From: Caballeronia sp. LZ062 | GTDB taxonomy: Bacteria > Pseudomonadota > Gammaproteobacteria > Burkholderiales > Burkholderiaceae | Assembly: GCF_031450785.1 (NCBI RefSeq) | Contig: NZ_JARTWB010000002.1 | Span: forward strand, 1-64,000 | Direction: 5' to 3' | DNA length: 64,000 nucleotides | Shown here: one piece after another, positions 13,564 to 21,964 of the stretch | Numbering within the stretch: the stretch's first letter is position 1 | Layout: each line of letters begins with the position of its first letter | Translations under genes and position numbers: made by a program | Notes under the pieces: model-generated | The model's input: only the letters and a program-made list of their open reading frames with translations | Told to the model about the DNA's origin: nothing | Database searches by the model: none

Positions 13564-14433
13564 ATGGCCAAGAAGCCCACTGCCGCGTCTCCCGGCGCAT
13601 CCGATCCGCAAGCCAAGCACGAAATCCGCCCCGGCCAGTCGATCGAACTGCTGAAGGAACTGCACATCCTCACGCGTGACGGCAAGATGAATCAGGACAG
13701 CCGTCGTAAACTGAAGCAGGTCTATCACTTGTTTCAGTTCATCGAACCGCTTCTGGCCGATGTGCATCAACAACAAGGCTCCGTGTCGCTTGTCGATCAC
13801 GGAGCAGGGAAGTCTTACCTGGGCTTCATTCTCTACGATCTCTTCTTCAAGAATCTGCGCGATCGGTCACACATCTATGGCATAGAGACGCGCGAGGAAC
13901 TGGTAAAAAAGTCGGAAGAATTGGCGCAGCGTCTGGGCTTCGATCGCATGTCGTTCCTGAATCTGTCGGTGGCCGAATCGATTCATTCCCAGCAATTGCC
14001 GGGCACGGTCGATGTCGTCACCGCGCTGCACGCATGCAATACCGCAACGGACGACGCCATCCATTTCGCTCTCCAGAAGAAGGCGAAGTACATCGTCGTG
14101 GTGCCGTGCTGTCAGGCGGAAGTCGCCTCAGTGCTGCGCAAGAACAAGGGGCACGCGCTGTCGAAGAATGTGCTCACGGAGATGTGGCGGCATCCGCTGC
14201 ACACGCGCGAATTCGGGAGCCAGATCACCAACGTGCTGCGATGCCTGCAACTCGAATCGCACGGCTATCAGGTCAGCGTGACGGAACTGGTGGGCTGGGA
14301 GCATTCGATGAAGAACGAACTGATCATCGCTCAGTTCAAGGACTTGCCGCGCGGGCGACCGGCGCAGCGGCTCTCCGATGTGCTCGAAACGCTCGGCCTC
14401 GACGAGCTTCGCGAGCGTTTCTTCGCGCACTGA
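13564..14433 (+). CDS. Class I SAM-dependent methyltransferase (Methyltransf_32-like)
   Basis: A 289-aa protein. The SAM-binding motif I appears as SLVDHGAGKSYLG near residue 78, followed by YGIETREEL as the acidic-loop strand. VVTALHACNTATDDA (around residue 155) and VVPCCQAE are characteristic of the METTL25/RRNAD-like group. The start at 13564 (MAKKPTAASP) is chosen because the upstream extension has no protein character. The substrate is unknown; relatives act on RNA or protein. It converges on the DUF1415 gene with no gap. Confidence 0.8.
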   Translation: MAKKPTAASPGASDPQAKHEIRPGQSIELLKELHILTRDGKMNQDSRRKLKQVYHLFQFIEPLLADVHQQQGSVSLVDHGAGKSYLGFILYDLFFKNLRDRSHIYGIETREELVKKSEELAQRLGFDRMSFLNLSVAESIHSQQLPGTVDVVTALHACNTATDDAIHFALQKKAKYIVVVPCCQAEVASVLRKNKGHALSKNVLTEMWRHPLHTREFGSQITNVLRCLQLESHGYQVSVTELVGWEHSMKNELIIAQFKDLPRGRPAQRLSDVLETLGLDELRERFFAH

Positions 14434-14988
14434 CTATGGCTTGTCCATCCACGCCTTGAAGCCGTCGTGCCCGAGGCGTCGCAGCGTTTCTATATTGCGC
14501 TCGTAAATGTCCGCCGCGTCCGGGAACGCCGCGACCGCGCGGTCGATGCTCGCCTCGCGCAACAAATGGAAGATGGGAAACGGGGCGCGATTCGTGTAGT
14601 TGTCGATATCGTCGGCTTCCGTGCCTTCGAACTGATACTGCGGATGAAAACTCGCGATCTGAAGTTCGCCCGCCAGCCGCAGATCGACAAGCAGACGTTC
14701 GGCAAAAAAGAGCGCGTCGTTGTAATCGGTGAAATCCGCGAAGGCGTCGGGTGTGATGAAGAGCGTCGTGTCGATGGCTTGCGGATCGCTTTCGTGTAAT
14801 AGCCGCAGTTCCTCCGCGAGTTCGACGACCACGTCTTCCACGGTTCGCGCTTCGCTCACCACGTAGCGTATCTGTCCCTTGACGTGCACGCTCTTGGCGA
14901 ACGGACACAAGTTGAGGCCGATGACCGCTCGCGTGAGCCAGTGCTCGGTGGCCGCGATCACGTCGTCGCGGGTGCTTCGGTGCTTCAT
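14434..14988 (-). CDS. DUF1415 family protein
   Basis: A 184-aa cytosolic protein of unknown function, widely conserved in proteobacteria. The family start HWLTRAVIGLNLCPFAK (from about residue 16) and the motifs FHPQYQFEG and NRAPFPIFHLLRE are clear. The start ATG at 14988 overlaps the stop codon of the upstream TetR gene by 4 bases (ATGA), so translation of the two is probably coupled. Confidence 0.85.
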   Translation of the reverse strand: MKHRSTRDDVIAATEHWLTRAVIGLNLCPFAKSVHVKGQIRYVVSEARTVEDVVVELAEELRLLHESDPQAIDTTLFITPDAFADFTDYNDALFFAERLLVDLRLAGELQIASFHPQYQFEGTEADDIDNYTNRAPFPIFHLLREASIDRAVAAFPDAADIYERNIETLRRLGHDGFKAWMDKP

Positions 14989-15644
14989 GAGTTTTCCTGA
15001 TTTCCTTGGCAAGCGGTGCTTCCCATGCACGCGGCCTCGACCAGCGTGCGCGCCACGCGCGACGCCGCGCGCAGCGGCCCCGAGCCGGGGCCATAAGTCT
15101 GACTGGTCGCGTAGACGCCGTCCAGAAGCAACGCGAGCGATTCCGCCAGTTCCACCGGACGCTGGGCGCCGGCCGCCCGGCATAGTTCGATGAAGCGTGT
15201 CATCACATACCGCTTGTTTCGCTCGACCAGTTGCCGCGCCGGATGCGCCGGATCGCCGAACTCACACGACACGTTCACGAACGGACAGCCGCGATAGTCC
15301 GGCGCGGATGCGCGCTCGACCAGATCGTCGAAGGCCTGCACCAATTGCTTCTCCGGTTCGCCCGGATGCTTCTCGAAGCTGGCTTCGAGCCGCTGCCGGA
15401 AGCGGTCGTCCATGCGCTCCAGATAAGCGACGACGAGTTCGTCCTTCGACGCGAACCGCCGATAGAGACTCATCTTGTTGACGCCCGCGCGTTCCACGAC
15501 GGCATCGACCCCGACCGCGCGCACGCCTTCGCGATAGAAAAGCGCCTGCGCCGCGTCGAGCAGCTGTTCCTGCGCCGTCGCGCCGTCGGTGCGGACCTGA
15601 CGGCGGGCGGGGGCTTTGGCCTGAGCGGCCGATGATCGTGTCAA
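14985..15644 (-). CDS. TetR-family transcriptional repressor
   Basis: A 219-aa regulator. The helix-turn-helix spans about residues 25-70 (LLDAAQALFYREGVRAVGVD, then AGVNKMSLYRRFASKDEL); the rest is the ligand-binding domain. It is transcribed away from an MFS transporter gene, with two copies of a palindromic site in between, so it most likely represses both itself (with DUF1415) and the transporter, and is released by the transported compound or a relative. The inducer is unknown. Confidence 0.88.
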   Translation of the reverse strand: MTRSSAAQAKAPARRQVRTDGATAQEQLLDAAQALFYREGVRAVGVDAVVERAGVNKMSLYRRFASKDELVVAYLERMDDRFRQRLEASFEKHPGEPEKQLVQAFDDLVERASAPDYRGCPFVNVSCEFGDPAHPARQLVERNKRYVMTRFIELCRAAGAQRPVELAESLALLLDGVYATSQTYGPGSGPLRAASRVARTLVEAACMGSTACQGNQENS

Positions 15645-15678
15645 AGTCGGTTCCTCGAAAGTGCGTCGGCCTTGACAT

Positions 15679-15728
15679 GTTACCGATCAGTAACTAAGCT
15701 CGCAACTCCAATGTGACTGACCAGTAAC
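15679..15728. promoter_or_regulatory. Two TetR-type operators between regulator and transporter
   Basis: GTTACCGATCAGTAAC at 15679-15694 has perfect 5-bp arms (GTTAC/GTAAC). A second copy, GTGACTGACCAGTAAC, at 15713-15728 differs at 3 of 16 positions; the two start 34 bp apart. Both lie in the 113-bp divergent promoter region. The length and symmetry suit a TetR dimer. Confidence 0.65.
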
Positions 15729-15757
15729 GAAGAACAACCAACGAAACCGGAGCGGCG

Positions 15758-17041
15758 ATGAATTGGGTAGCGAGACGGCTAGACGGCCGCATGCATTACG
15801 GATGGATCACGGTGGGTGTCGTATTTCTTGTGCTGCTGGCCGCAGCCGGCACGCGCGCCACGCCGAGCGTCATGATGCTGCCGCTCGAAAAGCAGCTCGG
15901 CTGGTCGCGCGGGACCATTTCGCTCGCCATTTCGATCAATCTGGCGTTGTACGGCCTGACCGGACCGTTCGCCGCCGCCGCGATGCAGCGTTTCGGCGTG
16001 CGTCCGACCTTGCTCGCCGCGCTCGCGACGCTCGCCGCGGGCGTGGGCGTATCGTCGATGATGACCGCGCCGTGGCAAATGGTGCTGGTGTGGGGCGTCG
16101 TCGTCGGTGGCGCAACGGGCGTCGCGGCGCTGACGCTTTCGGCGACGGTCGTGAATCGCTGGTTCACCACGCACCGCGGCCTCGCGATGGGCATTCTCAC
16201 GGCGAGTTCCGCCACCGGTCAGCTCGTGTTTCTGCCGTTCCTCGCGTCCATCTCCGAGCATCACGGCTGGCGGCCGGTCGTGTTCGTGGTCGCGGCGGCG
16301 ACGGCGGTCGTGCTGCCGCTCGTCGCGTGGCTGCTTCCCGAGCGCCCGGCGGATGTAGCGCTGCGGCCCGTCGGTGAAGCCGCCGGCACGCCGCCCGCCG
16401 CCGCTGCCGCGCCGAAAAATCCGATCAAGGTGGCGTTCGGCGCGCTTGCGTCGGCGAGCAAGACCCGCGATTTCTGGCTGCTGTTCTTCAGTTTCTTCGT
16501 CTGCGGCGCGAGCACGAACGGCTATGTCGGCACGCATCTGATCGCCATGTGCGCGGACTACGGCATGACGCAAGTGCAGGGCGCAACGCTGCTCGCCGCC
16601 ATGGGCATCTTCGATCTCTTCGGCACCACGCTCTCGGGCTGGCTCTCCGACCGCTTCAACGCGCGCGTCCTGCTGTTCTGGTACTACGGTTTGCGCGGAC
16701 TGTCGCTGATCTATCTGCCGTATGCGTTCGGCATCGACTTTTTCGGTTTGCCGATCTTCGCGGTGTTTTATGGCCTCGACTGGATCGCCACCGTCCCGCC
16801 GACCGTGCGCCTCGCCACGGACGTCTACGGAAAGGAATCCGCGCCCATCGTCTTCGGCTGGATTGTCGCGGGGCATCAATTGGGCGCGGCGTTCGCGGCG
16901 CTCGGCGGCGGCATGCTGCGCTCGAGCCTCGGCAGTTACACCGTGGCCACGATGATTTCGGGCGGCCTCTGTCTCGTCGCGGCGCTCGCGGTGCTGCGCA
17001 TCAACCGGGCGCGGCGCTCGGCGGGCGTGGCCGCTACCTGA
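15758..17041 (+). CDS. MFS transporter
   Basis: A 427-aa inner-membrane transporter with 12 predicted helices and the MFS loop motif GWLSDRFNARVLLF near residue 295. The first helix carries YGWITVGVVFLVLLAAAGTR, resembling the oxalate/formate-antiporter-like and monocarboxylate MFS group. An alanine- and proline-rich linker near residues 205-220 joins the two halves. It is divergent from the TetR gene and probably controlled by it. The substrate cannot be read from the sequence: an anion or a drug is possible. Confidence 0.82.
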   Translation: MNWVARRLDGRMHYGWITVGVVFLVLLAAAGTRATPSVMMLPLEKQLGWSRGTISLAISINLALYGLTGPFAAAAMQRFGVRPTLLAALATLAAGVGVSSMMTAPWQMVLVWGVVVGGATGVAALTLSATVVNRWFTTHRGLAMGILTASSATGQLVFLPFLASISEHHGWRPVVFVVAAATAVVLPLVAWLLPERPADVALRPVGEAAGTPPAAAAAPKNPIKVAFGALASASKTRDFWLLFFSFFVCGASTNGYVGTHLIAMCADYGMTQVQGATLLAAMGIFDLFGTTLSGWLSDRFNARVLLFWYYGLRGLSLIYLPYAFGIDFFGLPIFAVFYGLDWIATVPPTVRLATDVYGKESAPIVFGWIVAGHQLGAAFAALGGGMLRSSLGSYTVATMISGGLCLVAALAVLRINRARRSAGVAAT

Positions 17042-17135
17042 GCGCGGGCCGCGTCTGCATGACGGCACGTCCTTGTTTATGCTTGGCGGTTCACGGCACG
17101 CGCCGTTCAATCTCAACGATACGAGGACACACGCC

Positions 17136-17732
17136 ATGAGTGCAAAACCCGCTCCGACCGATGTCGACATTCACGATCTGCTCGCTGGCCGCTGGAGCCC
17201 GCGCGCGTATGCGGATCGGCCGGTCGACCGCGCGCAGGTGCATCGGCTGCTTGAAGCGGCTCGCTGGGCGCCGTCGTCCAGTAACTTGCAGCCGTGGCGA
17301 TTCGTCGTGTTCGACCGTCATCGCGATGAAGCGGCGTTCCAGCGCGCCTTCGACACGCTCGTGCCGTTCAACCAGAAGTGGAACGCCAATGTGCCGCTGC
17401 TGATCTGCGTGACGGCGGCCACGCTCTCGCCGAAGGGCGAGCCGAACCAGGCGGCCGTCTACGACACCGGCGCGGCGGCGATGGCGCTCACGCTTCAGGC
17501 GCACGCGCTGGACCTCGCCGCGCATCAGATGGGCGGCTTCGACCGCGACGCCTTCCGAGCGGCGTTTTCCGTTCCCGACGACGTGCAGATCATCGCGATG
17601 ATTTCAGTCGGGCATCACGGCGACGCCAGCCTGCTGGACGAGACCTTGCGCGAACGCGAAACCGCGCCGCGCACGCGCCGGCCGCTGGGGGAAACGGCGT
17701 TCGAAGGGGCGTGGGGTAGGGCGTTCGGTTGA
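17136..17732 (+). CDS. Nitroreductase-family flavoprotein
   Basis: A 198-aa FMN enzyme that would use NAD(P)H to reduce nitro-aromatics, quinones or similar acceptors. It opens with the family pattern RWSPRAYADRPVDR followed by LLEAARWAPSSSNLQPW, the FMN phosphate-binding region. The chosen ATG at 17136 follows a GAGGAC site; an upstream in-frame ATG would add 21 unconserved residues. The last 40 codons, from ISVGHHGDASLLDETLRE to the stop, are repeated in degraded form several times downstream (see the repeat entry). Confidence 0.87.
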   Translation: MSAKPAPTDVDIHDLLAGRWSPRAYADRPVDRAQVHRLLEAARWAPSSSNLQPWRFVVFDRHRDEAAFQRAFDTLVPFNQKWNANVPLLICVTAATLSPKGEPNQAAVYDTGAAAMALTLQAHALDLAAHQMGGFDRDAFRAAFSVPDDVQIIAMISVGHHGDASLLDETLRERETAPRTRRPLGETAFEGAWGRAFG

Positions 17733-18265
17733 GCGCGCGTCGTTAGAGTGGGCGGGCGTCGCTGCGATGCCGGTCTGCTCGGCGGAACCTTGCGCGAGCG
17801 CGAAACCGCGCCGCGCAAGCGCGCCAGCCATTCGGCGCGAGAGCGTTTGAGGGCGCCTCGTAAGGCGTGTGGTCGAGGGCGGTTTGTCAGTCATCGTCAG
17901 GGATCATGGCGACGCCAGTCGGCATGGACGAGACGTTGCGCGAACGGGAAACCGCCCGCGCAAGCGCCAGCCATTCGGCGGGAAAGCGGTCGAACGCGCT
18001 TCGGAAGGCGTGTGGTCGAGGGCTGGTCTTCAGTAATCGGCGGGGATCGCTGAAACGCGAGTTGGCTGGACCAATCCCCGCGAAAGAGGGAAACCGCTCT
18101 TTACACACGTCGGCCGCTGGCAAAAAGCCAGGGCGTTCCACAGAAGGCGTGCCGTCAGTAACCGGCGGTTGTCACCGCGAAGCGCGTCAGCTCGGCGAAC
18201 TCGTGCGCGAACGCGACACCGCGCTGCCCACGCGCCTCCGAAACAGCATTCGACGCCCGCAGCCA
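17600..18265 (+). repeat. Decaying tandem array of the nitroreductase 3' end
   Basis: The last 135 bases of the nitroreductase gene recur four times downstream with growing divergence. The core TTGCGCGAACGCGAAACCGC starts at 17646 in the gene; matching cores start near 17790, 17936, 18075 and 18202, giving periods of about 127-146 bp. Copies 3 to 5 also share a leader of the form TCAGTMATCGNCRG, matching the gene's TCAGTCGGGCATCACGG segment. Copies 2 and 3 are clear; 4 and 5 are weaker but collinear. The array fills the whole gap to the next gene. Long ORFs through it are shadows. Confidence 0.75.
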
Positions 18266-18286
18266 TGCCTCCGCCCGAGAGCAGAT

Positions 18287-19774
18287 TCAGTGCTCATCTG
18301 CGGCGGAAAGCGGCCGGGCCACGTCTTCCAGCGACTTGCGCTCGGCCGCGACGCCCCAGATGCCGGCGACGACCGCCGCCGCGATCATCAGTCCCGAGCC
18401 GATCAGATAGCCGATGAACACCGCGCCGCGCTCGTGCGTGTCGATCAAATGGCCGAAAAGCGCCGGTCCGATGATGCCGCCGAGCGCCGTGCCGAATGCG
18501 TAGAAGACGGCGATGGCGAGCGCCCGGATCTCGAGCGGAAACGTCTCGCTGACCGTCAGATACGCCGAACTCGCCGCAGCGGACGCGAAGAAGAAGATAA
18601 CCATCCACGCGATGGTCTGCGTCGTGACGGTGAGCATCCCTTGCGTGAACATCCAACCGCTGATGGTGAGCAACACGCCGGACATCGCGTAAGTGAACGC
18701 GATCATCCGGCGGCGGCCGAGCACGTCGAACAGCTTGCCGAGCAGCACGGGACCCAGAAAATTGCCGGCGGCAAACGGCAGCACATACCAGCCGATGTGA
18801 TCGCCCGGCACGTGATAGAAGTCCGTCAGCACGAGCGCATAGGTGAAGAAGATCGCGTTGTAGAAGAACGCCTGCGCGGTCATCAGCATCAGTCCGACGA
18901 GCGAGCGCCGCCGATGCACCTTGAACAACGTATCCGCGACTTCACGCAGTGGCGTGTGTTCGCGGGCGTGCAGCCGCAGCGGCTTGACCGGCGTATCGGG
19001 CACGGTCACGCCGTGCTGGCGGAAGTGCGCTTCGATTTCCTCGACCACTTGCCGCGCTTCGTCCTCGCGATTGTGGGTGATCAGCCAGCGCGGGCTTTCC
19101 GGCACCCACATCCGCATGAACAGAATGGTGAGGCCGAGCGCCGCGCCGATAAGAAAGCAGCCGCGCCATCCCCAATCGGGCGGCAGCATGCCCGGATCGA
19201 GCAGCACGAGCGACCCCGCCGCGCCGATGCCCGCGCCGACCCAGAACGTGCCGTTGATCGCGAGGTCGGTCCAGCCGCGCAGCCGGGCGGGCGTGAACTC
19301 CTGAATCGTCGAATTGATGGCCGTGTATTCGCCGCCGATGCCCGCCCCCGTGAGGAAGCGAAACAGCACGAACGACGCGAGATCCCACGAGAACGCGGTC
19401 GCGGCCGTCGCGGCGACATAAAGAAAGAGCGTGATAAAGAAGAGCTTGCGCCGTCCTAGCCGGTCCGTGAGCCAGCCGAAGCCGAGCGCGCCGATCACGG
19501 CACCGGCAATGTACGCGCTGCCGCCGAACCCGACGTCCGCGTTGGAGAATCGCAGCACGGGGCTGGCTTTGAGTGCGCTCGCGACGGCGCCGGCGAGCGT
19601 GACTTCCAGCCCGTCGAGCAGCCACGTGATGCCGAGCGCGAAAACGATCAGCGTATGAAAGCGGCCCCACGGCAGCCGATCCAGCCGCCCGGGCAAATCG
19701 GTCTCGATAATGCCGGATTGCTCGCCGGCACTGGCTGTCGAACGGGTGTCTTCGGATGCGGTGGTTTCGTTCAT
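18287..19774 (-). CDS. MFS transporter (sugar/aromatic-acid porter type)
   Basis: A 495-aa, 12-helix inner-membrane transporter. Key loops are GWLTDRLGRRKLFF between helices 2 and 3, RFLTGAGIGGEYTAINS in helix 4, and WVPESPRWLITHNREDEA before the central cytosolic loop, a pattern shared by the sugar-porter and metabolite:H+ symporter groups. The start at MNETTASEDT (19774) is preferred over an ATG 23 codons upstream. It stands alone between the repeat array and the divergent Hsp70 gene. The substrate is unknown. Confidence 0.84.
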   Translation of the reverse strand: MNETTASEDTRSTASAGEQSGIIETDLPGRLDRLPWGRFHTLIVFALGITWLLDGLEVTLAGAVASALKASPVLRFSNADVGFGGSAYIAGAVIGALGFGWLTDRLGRRKLFFITLFLYVAATAATAFSWDLASFVLFRFLTGAGIGGEYTAINSTIQEFTPARLRGWTDLAINGTFWVGAGIGAAGSLVLLDPGMLPPDWGWRGCFLIGAALGLTILFMRMWVPESPRWLITHNREDEARQVVEEIEAHFRQHGVTVPDTPVKPLRLHAREHTPLREVADTLFKVHRRRSLVGLMLMTAQAFFYNAIFFTYALVLTDFYHVPGDHIGWYVLPFAAGNFLGPVLLGKLFDVLGRRRMIAFTYAMSGVLLTISGWMFTQGMLTVTTQTIAWMVIFFFASAAASSAYLTVSETFPLEIRALAIAVFYAFGTALGGIIGPALFGHLIDTHERGAVFIGYLIGSGLMIAAAVVAGIWGVAAERKSLEDVARPLSAADEH

Positions 19775-19957
19775 GACGTCCGGCCGTCGGCAAGTGGGCG
19801 ACGCGAGACCGGGAGCAAACTGTATTCCGCATGGAGCCGTCAACCAAACGGGCGAGATTTATCGTGGCGAACGTTGATGATGCGCGCGTCGCCGTGGTAC
19901 AAACGCCGTCCACTTTTTTGATACGCGGCGTTGCTTCGTGACGCCGCCGCGAATCCC

Positions 19958-21208
19958 ATGACTTACTGCGCGATCGATTTCGGCACGTCGAATTCCGCCG
20001 TCGCCCTGCCCGAGGGAACGCGGATGCGGCTCGCGCCCGTCGAGGGCGACGCGACCACGCTGCCGACCGCCGTCTTCTTCAACACCGACGAAAACGAGCA
20101 GTCGTATGGCCGCGCGGCGCTGGAGGCGTACATCGACGGCTTCGACGGCCGTCTGATGCGCTCGATGAAGAGCATTCTCGGTTCGCCGCTCGCCGACAAT
20201 GTTACCGATCTCGGCGACGGCTCCGCGATCAAGTACACCGACGTCATTACGCTGTTCCTGCAGCATCTCAAGCAGAAGGCGCAGGCGGTGGCGCCCGAGC
20301 CACTGACGCGCGCGGTGCTGGGCCGGCCGGTGTTTTTCGTCGACGACGATCCGCGCGCCGACCGCGTGGCGCAGCAACAGCTCGAAGCGTGCGCGCACGC
20401 GGTCGGTTTCCGCGAGATTCACTTTCAGTTCGAGCCGATCGCCGCGGCCTTCGACTACGAAGCGCGCCTCACGCAAGAGGGGCTCGTGCTGGTGGCGGAC
20501 ATCGGCGGCGGTACGTCCGACTTTTCGCTCGTGCGCGTGGGACCGGAACGCGCGCGTCAACTGGATCGCAAAGGCGATGTGCTTGCGCATCACGGCGTCC
20601 ACGTGGCCGGTACGGACTTCGACCGGCGCGTGGAACTCGCGACGATTCTTAGGCAGCTCGGCTATCAGGCGCTCGATCCGCAGGGTCGCGAAGTGCCGAA
20701 TCGCGTCTACTTCGACCTCGCGACGTGGCACCTCATCAACACCGTCTACACGCCGAAGCGCGTGGGCGAGCTGCAGCTCATGCGTCATTTGTACGTCGAT
20801 TCGCGCCATCACGACCGGCTGATGCGCGTGGTGGATCGCCGGCTCGGACACGCGCTCACCGCCCATGCGGAAGAAGCGAAGATCGACGTGTCGGCGGGCG
20901 GCGCGACCGAGATCGACATGGAGGAAATCGAGGAGGCGCTGCGCGTGCCGTTCGACGAGCAGCAGCTGGTCGAGGCGGGGAAGGACGAAACGCGGCGCAT
21001 CGTGGAGGCGGCGCTGGAGACGGTGAAACGCGCGGGCGTCAGTGCGGCGGATGTCGGCGCGATCTATTTCACCGGCGGCACGACCGGCTTGCGCTTTCTC
21101 TCGGACGCGCTCGCGGCGGCGTTTCCGGGCGCGCAGCCGGTGTTCGGCGACCGGCTCGCTAGCGTGGCGACCGGCCTCGGCATCTACGCGCAGCGCGTGT
21201 TCGGCTGA
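19958..21208 (+). CDS. yegD: Hsp70-family chaperone-like protein (YegD type)
   Basis: A 416-aa actin-fold ATPase. It opens with the phosphate-1 motif CAIDFGTSNSAVA; the second phosphate loop reads LVADIGGGTSDFS near residue 183, and FTGGTTGLRFL near the C-terminus is the adenosine motif. At 416 aa it lacks the full DnaK substrate-binding domain, as in E. coli YegD (about 450 aa). The start at 19958 gives the motif at residue 4. Its client and partner are unknown. It ends 56 bases before a bidirectional terminator. Confidence 0.85.
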   Translation: MTYCAIDFGTSNSAVALPEGTRMRLAPVEGDATTLPTAVFFNTDENEQSYGRAALEAYIDGFDGRLMRSMKSILGSPLADNVTDLGDGSAIKYTDVITLFLQHLKQKAQAVAPEPLTRAVLGRPVFFVDDDPRADRVAQQQLEACAHAVGFREIHFQFEPIAAAFDYEARLTQEGLVLVADIGGGTSDFSLVRVGPERARQLDRKGDVLAHHGVHVAGTDFDRRVELATILRQLGYQALDPQGREVPNRVYFDLATWHLINTVYTPKRVGELQLMRHLYVDSRHHDRLMRVVDRRLGHALTAHAEEAKIDVSAGGATEIDMEEIEEALRVPFDEQQLVEAGKDETRRIVEAALETVKRAGVSAADVGAIYFTGGTTGLRFLSDALAAAFPGAQPVFGDRLASVATGLGIYAQRVFG

Positions 21209-21264
21209 CGTTTTGCCTAACGTTTCGCCTACGGTTTCGCCTGATGTTTTGCCGCGCCCAAAGC

Positions 21265-21291
21265 AAAAACCCCGCGAATGCGGGGTTTTTT
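21265..21291. terminator. Bidirectional terminator between the Hsp70 gene and the cold-shock gene
   Basis: AAAAACCCCGC, loop GAAT, then GCGGGGTTTTTT. A and T tracts on both sides let it stop transcripts from the converging genes on either strand. Confidence 0.88.
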
Positions 21292-21306
21292 GCGATCGAG
21301 CGGGTC

Positions 21307-21510
21307 TTAGACCGGCTTGATGTTTGCAGCTTGCTTGCCCTTCGGGCCCGTCTTGACTTCGTAGCTGACCTTCTGGTTTTCCTGAAGCGTCTTGAAGCCT
21401 TCGATGCGGATTTCCGAGAAGTGCGCGAACAGGTCTTCGCCGCCGCCATCCGGGGTGATGAAGCCAAAGCCCTTTGCGTCATTGAACCACTTGACGGTAC
21501 CGGTTTCCAT
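21307..21510 (-). CDS. cspA: Cold-shock domain protein (CspA family)
   Basis: A 67-aa single-strand nucleic-acid-binding protein, full length for the family. The RNA-binding motifs [15 protein letters not shown] and DLFAHFSEI are intact. It melts mRNA structure and serves as an RNA chaperone. The start at 21510 (METGTVKWF) is the standard one; the longer upstream reading is non-conserved. The long gap before it suits the structured 5' leader common in cold-shock genes. Confidence 0.95.
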   Translation of the reverse strand: METGTVKWFNDAKGFGFITPDGGGEDLFAHFSEIRIEGFKTLQENQKVSYEVKTGPKGKQAANIKPV

Positions 21511-21964
21511 ATTACTTATTCCAAAAAATTTGATGATTAAGGCCGAAGCCAGGGGTGCATGAAAATCAAGGAAGGGGCAATGGGACCAACCGGAGTACCG
21601 TGATGGCGAACTACGAAAGAACCACTTCACTCGCCACTTGAAATCCTGCAAGAAGGTTTATACGGCGAAACCATTTCGCGGTCAAATAATATCCGACCAG
21701 TCTGAAGGGATTTTTTGAGACGCGTTCCGAAACCCCTGTGTCGGTCGTTTCTTCATTGCCTCCAGGCCGCGACGCGTCGGCAAAAATATGCGTAAATCTG
21801 CAGGCCGCGCTGCATTCGAAAGGTGCAACCGTTAAACTACGCGCCTCGTTGAGAGGGGTTGCACCAGCGTCGCCGTTTCGCCGGACGTTTCTGCCGGCAC
21901 CCCGGAGAATGCGGCCGCTCAGCCGTGTTCGACTCGCGCGCGACGCGAGACATTGGAGAAGAGT
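21511..21964. other. Divergent intergenic region, cold-shock gene / permease
   Basis: About 450 bases without a convincing gene. It should contain the promoter and leader of the cold-shock gene on the - strand and the promoter of the permease on the + strand. Open frames crossing it have no protein-like composition. I assign no boxes. Confidence 0.5.

Noticed and set aside
17867..19459. A 530-codon + strand ORF
   Set aside because: It runs through the nitroreductase tail repeats and antisense to the MFS transporter.
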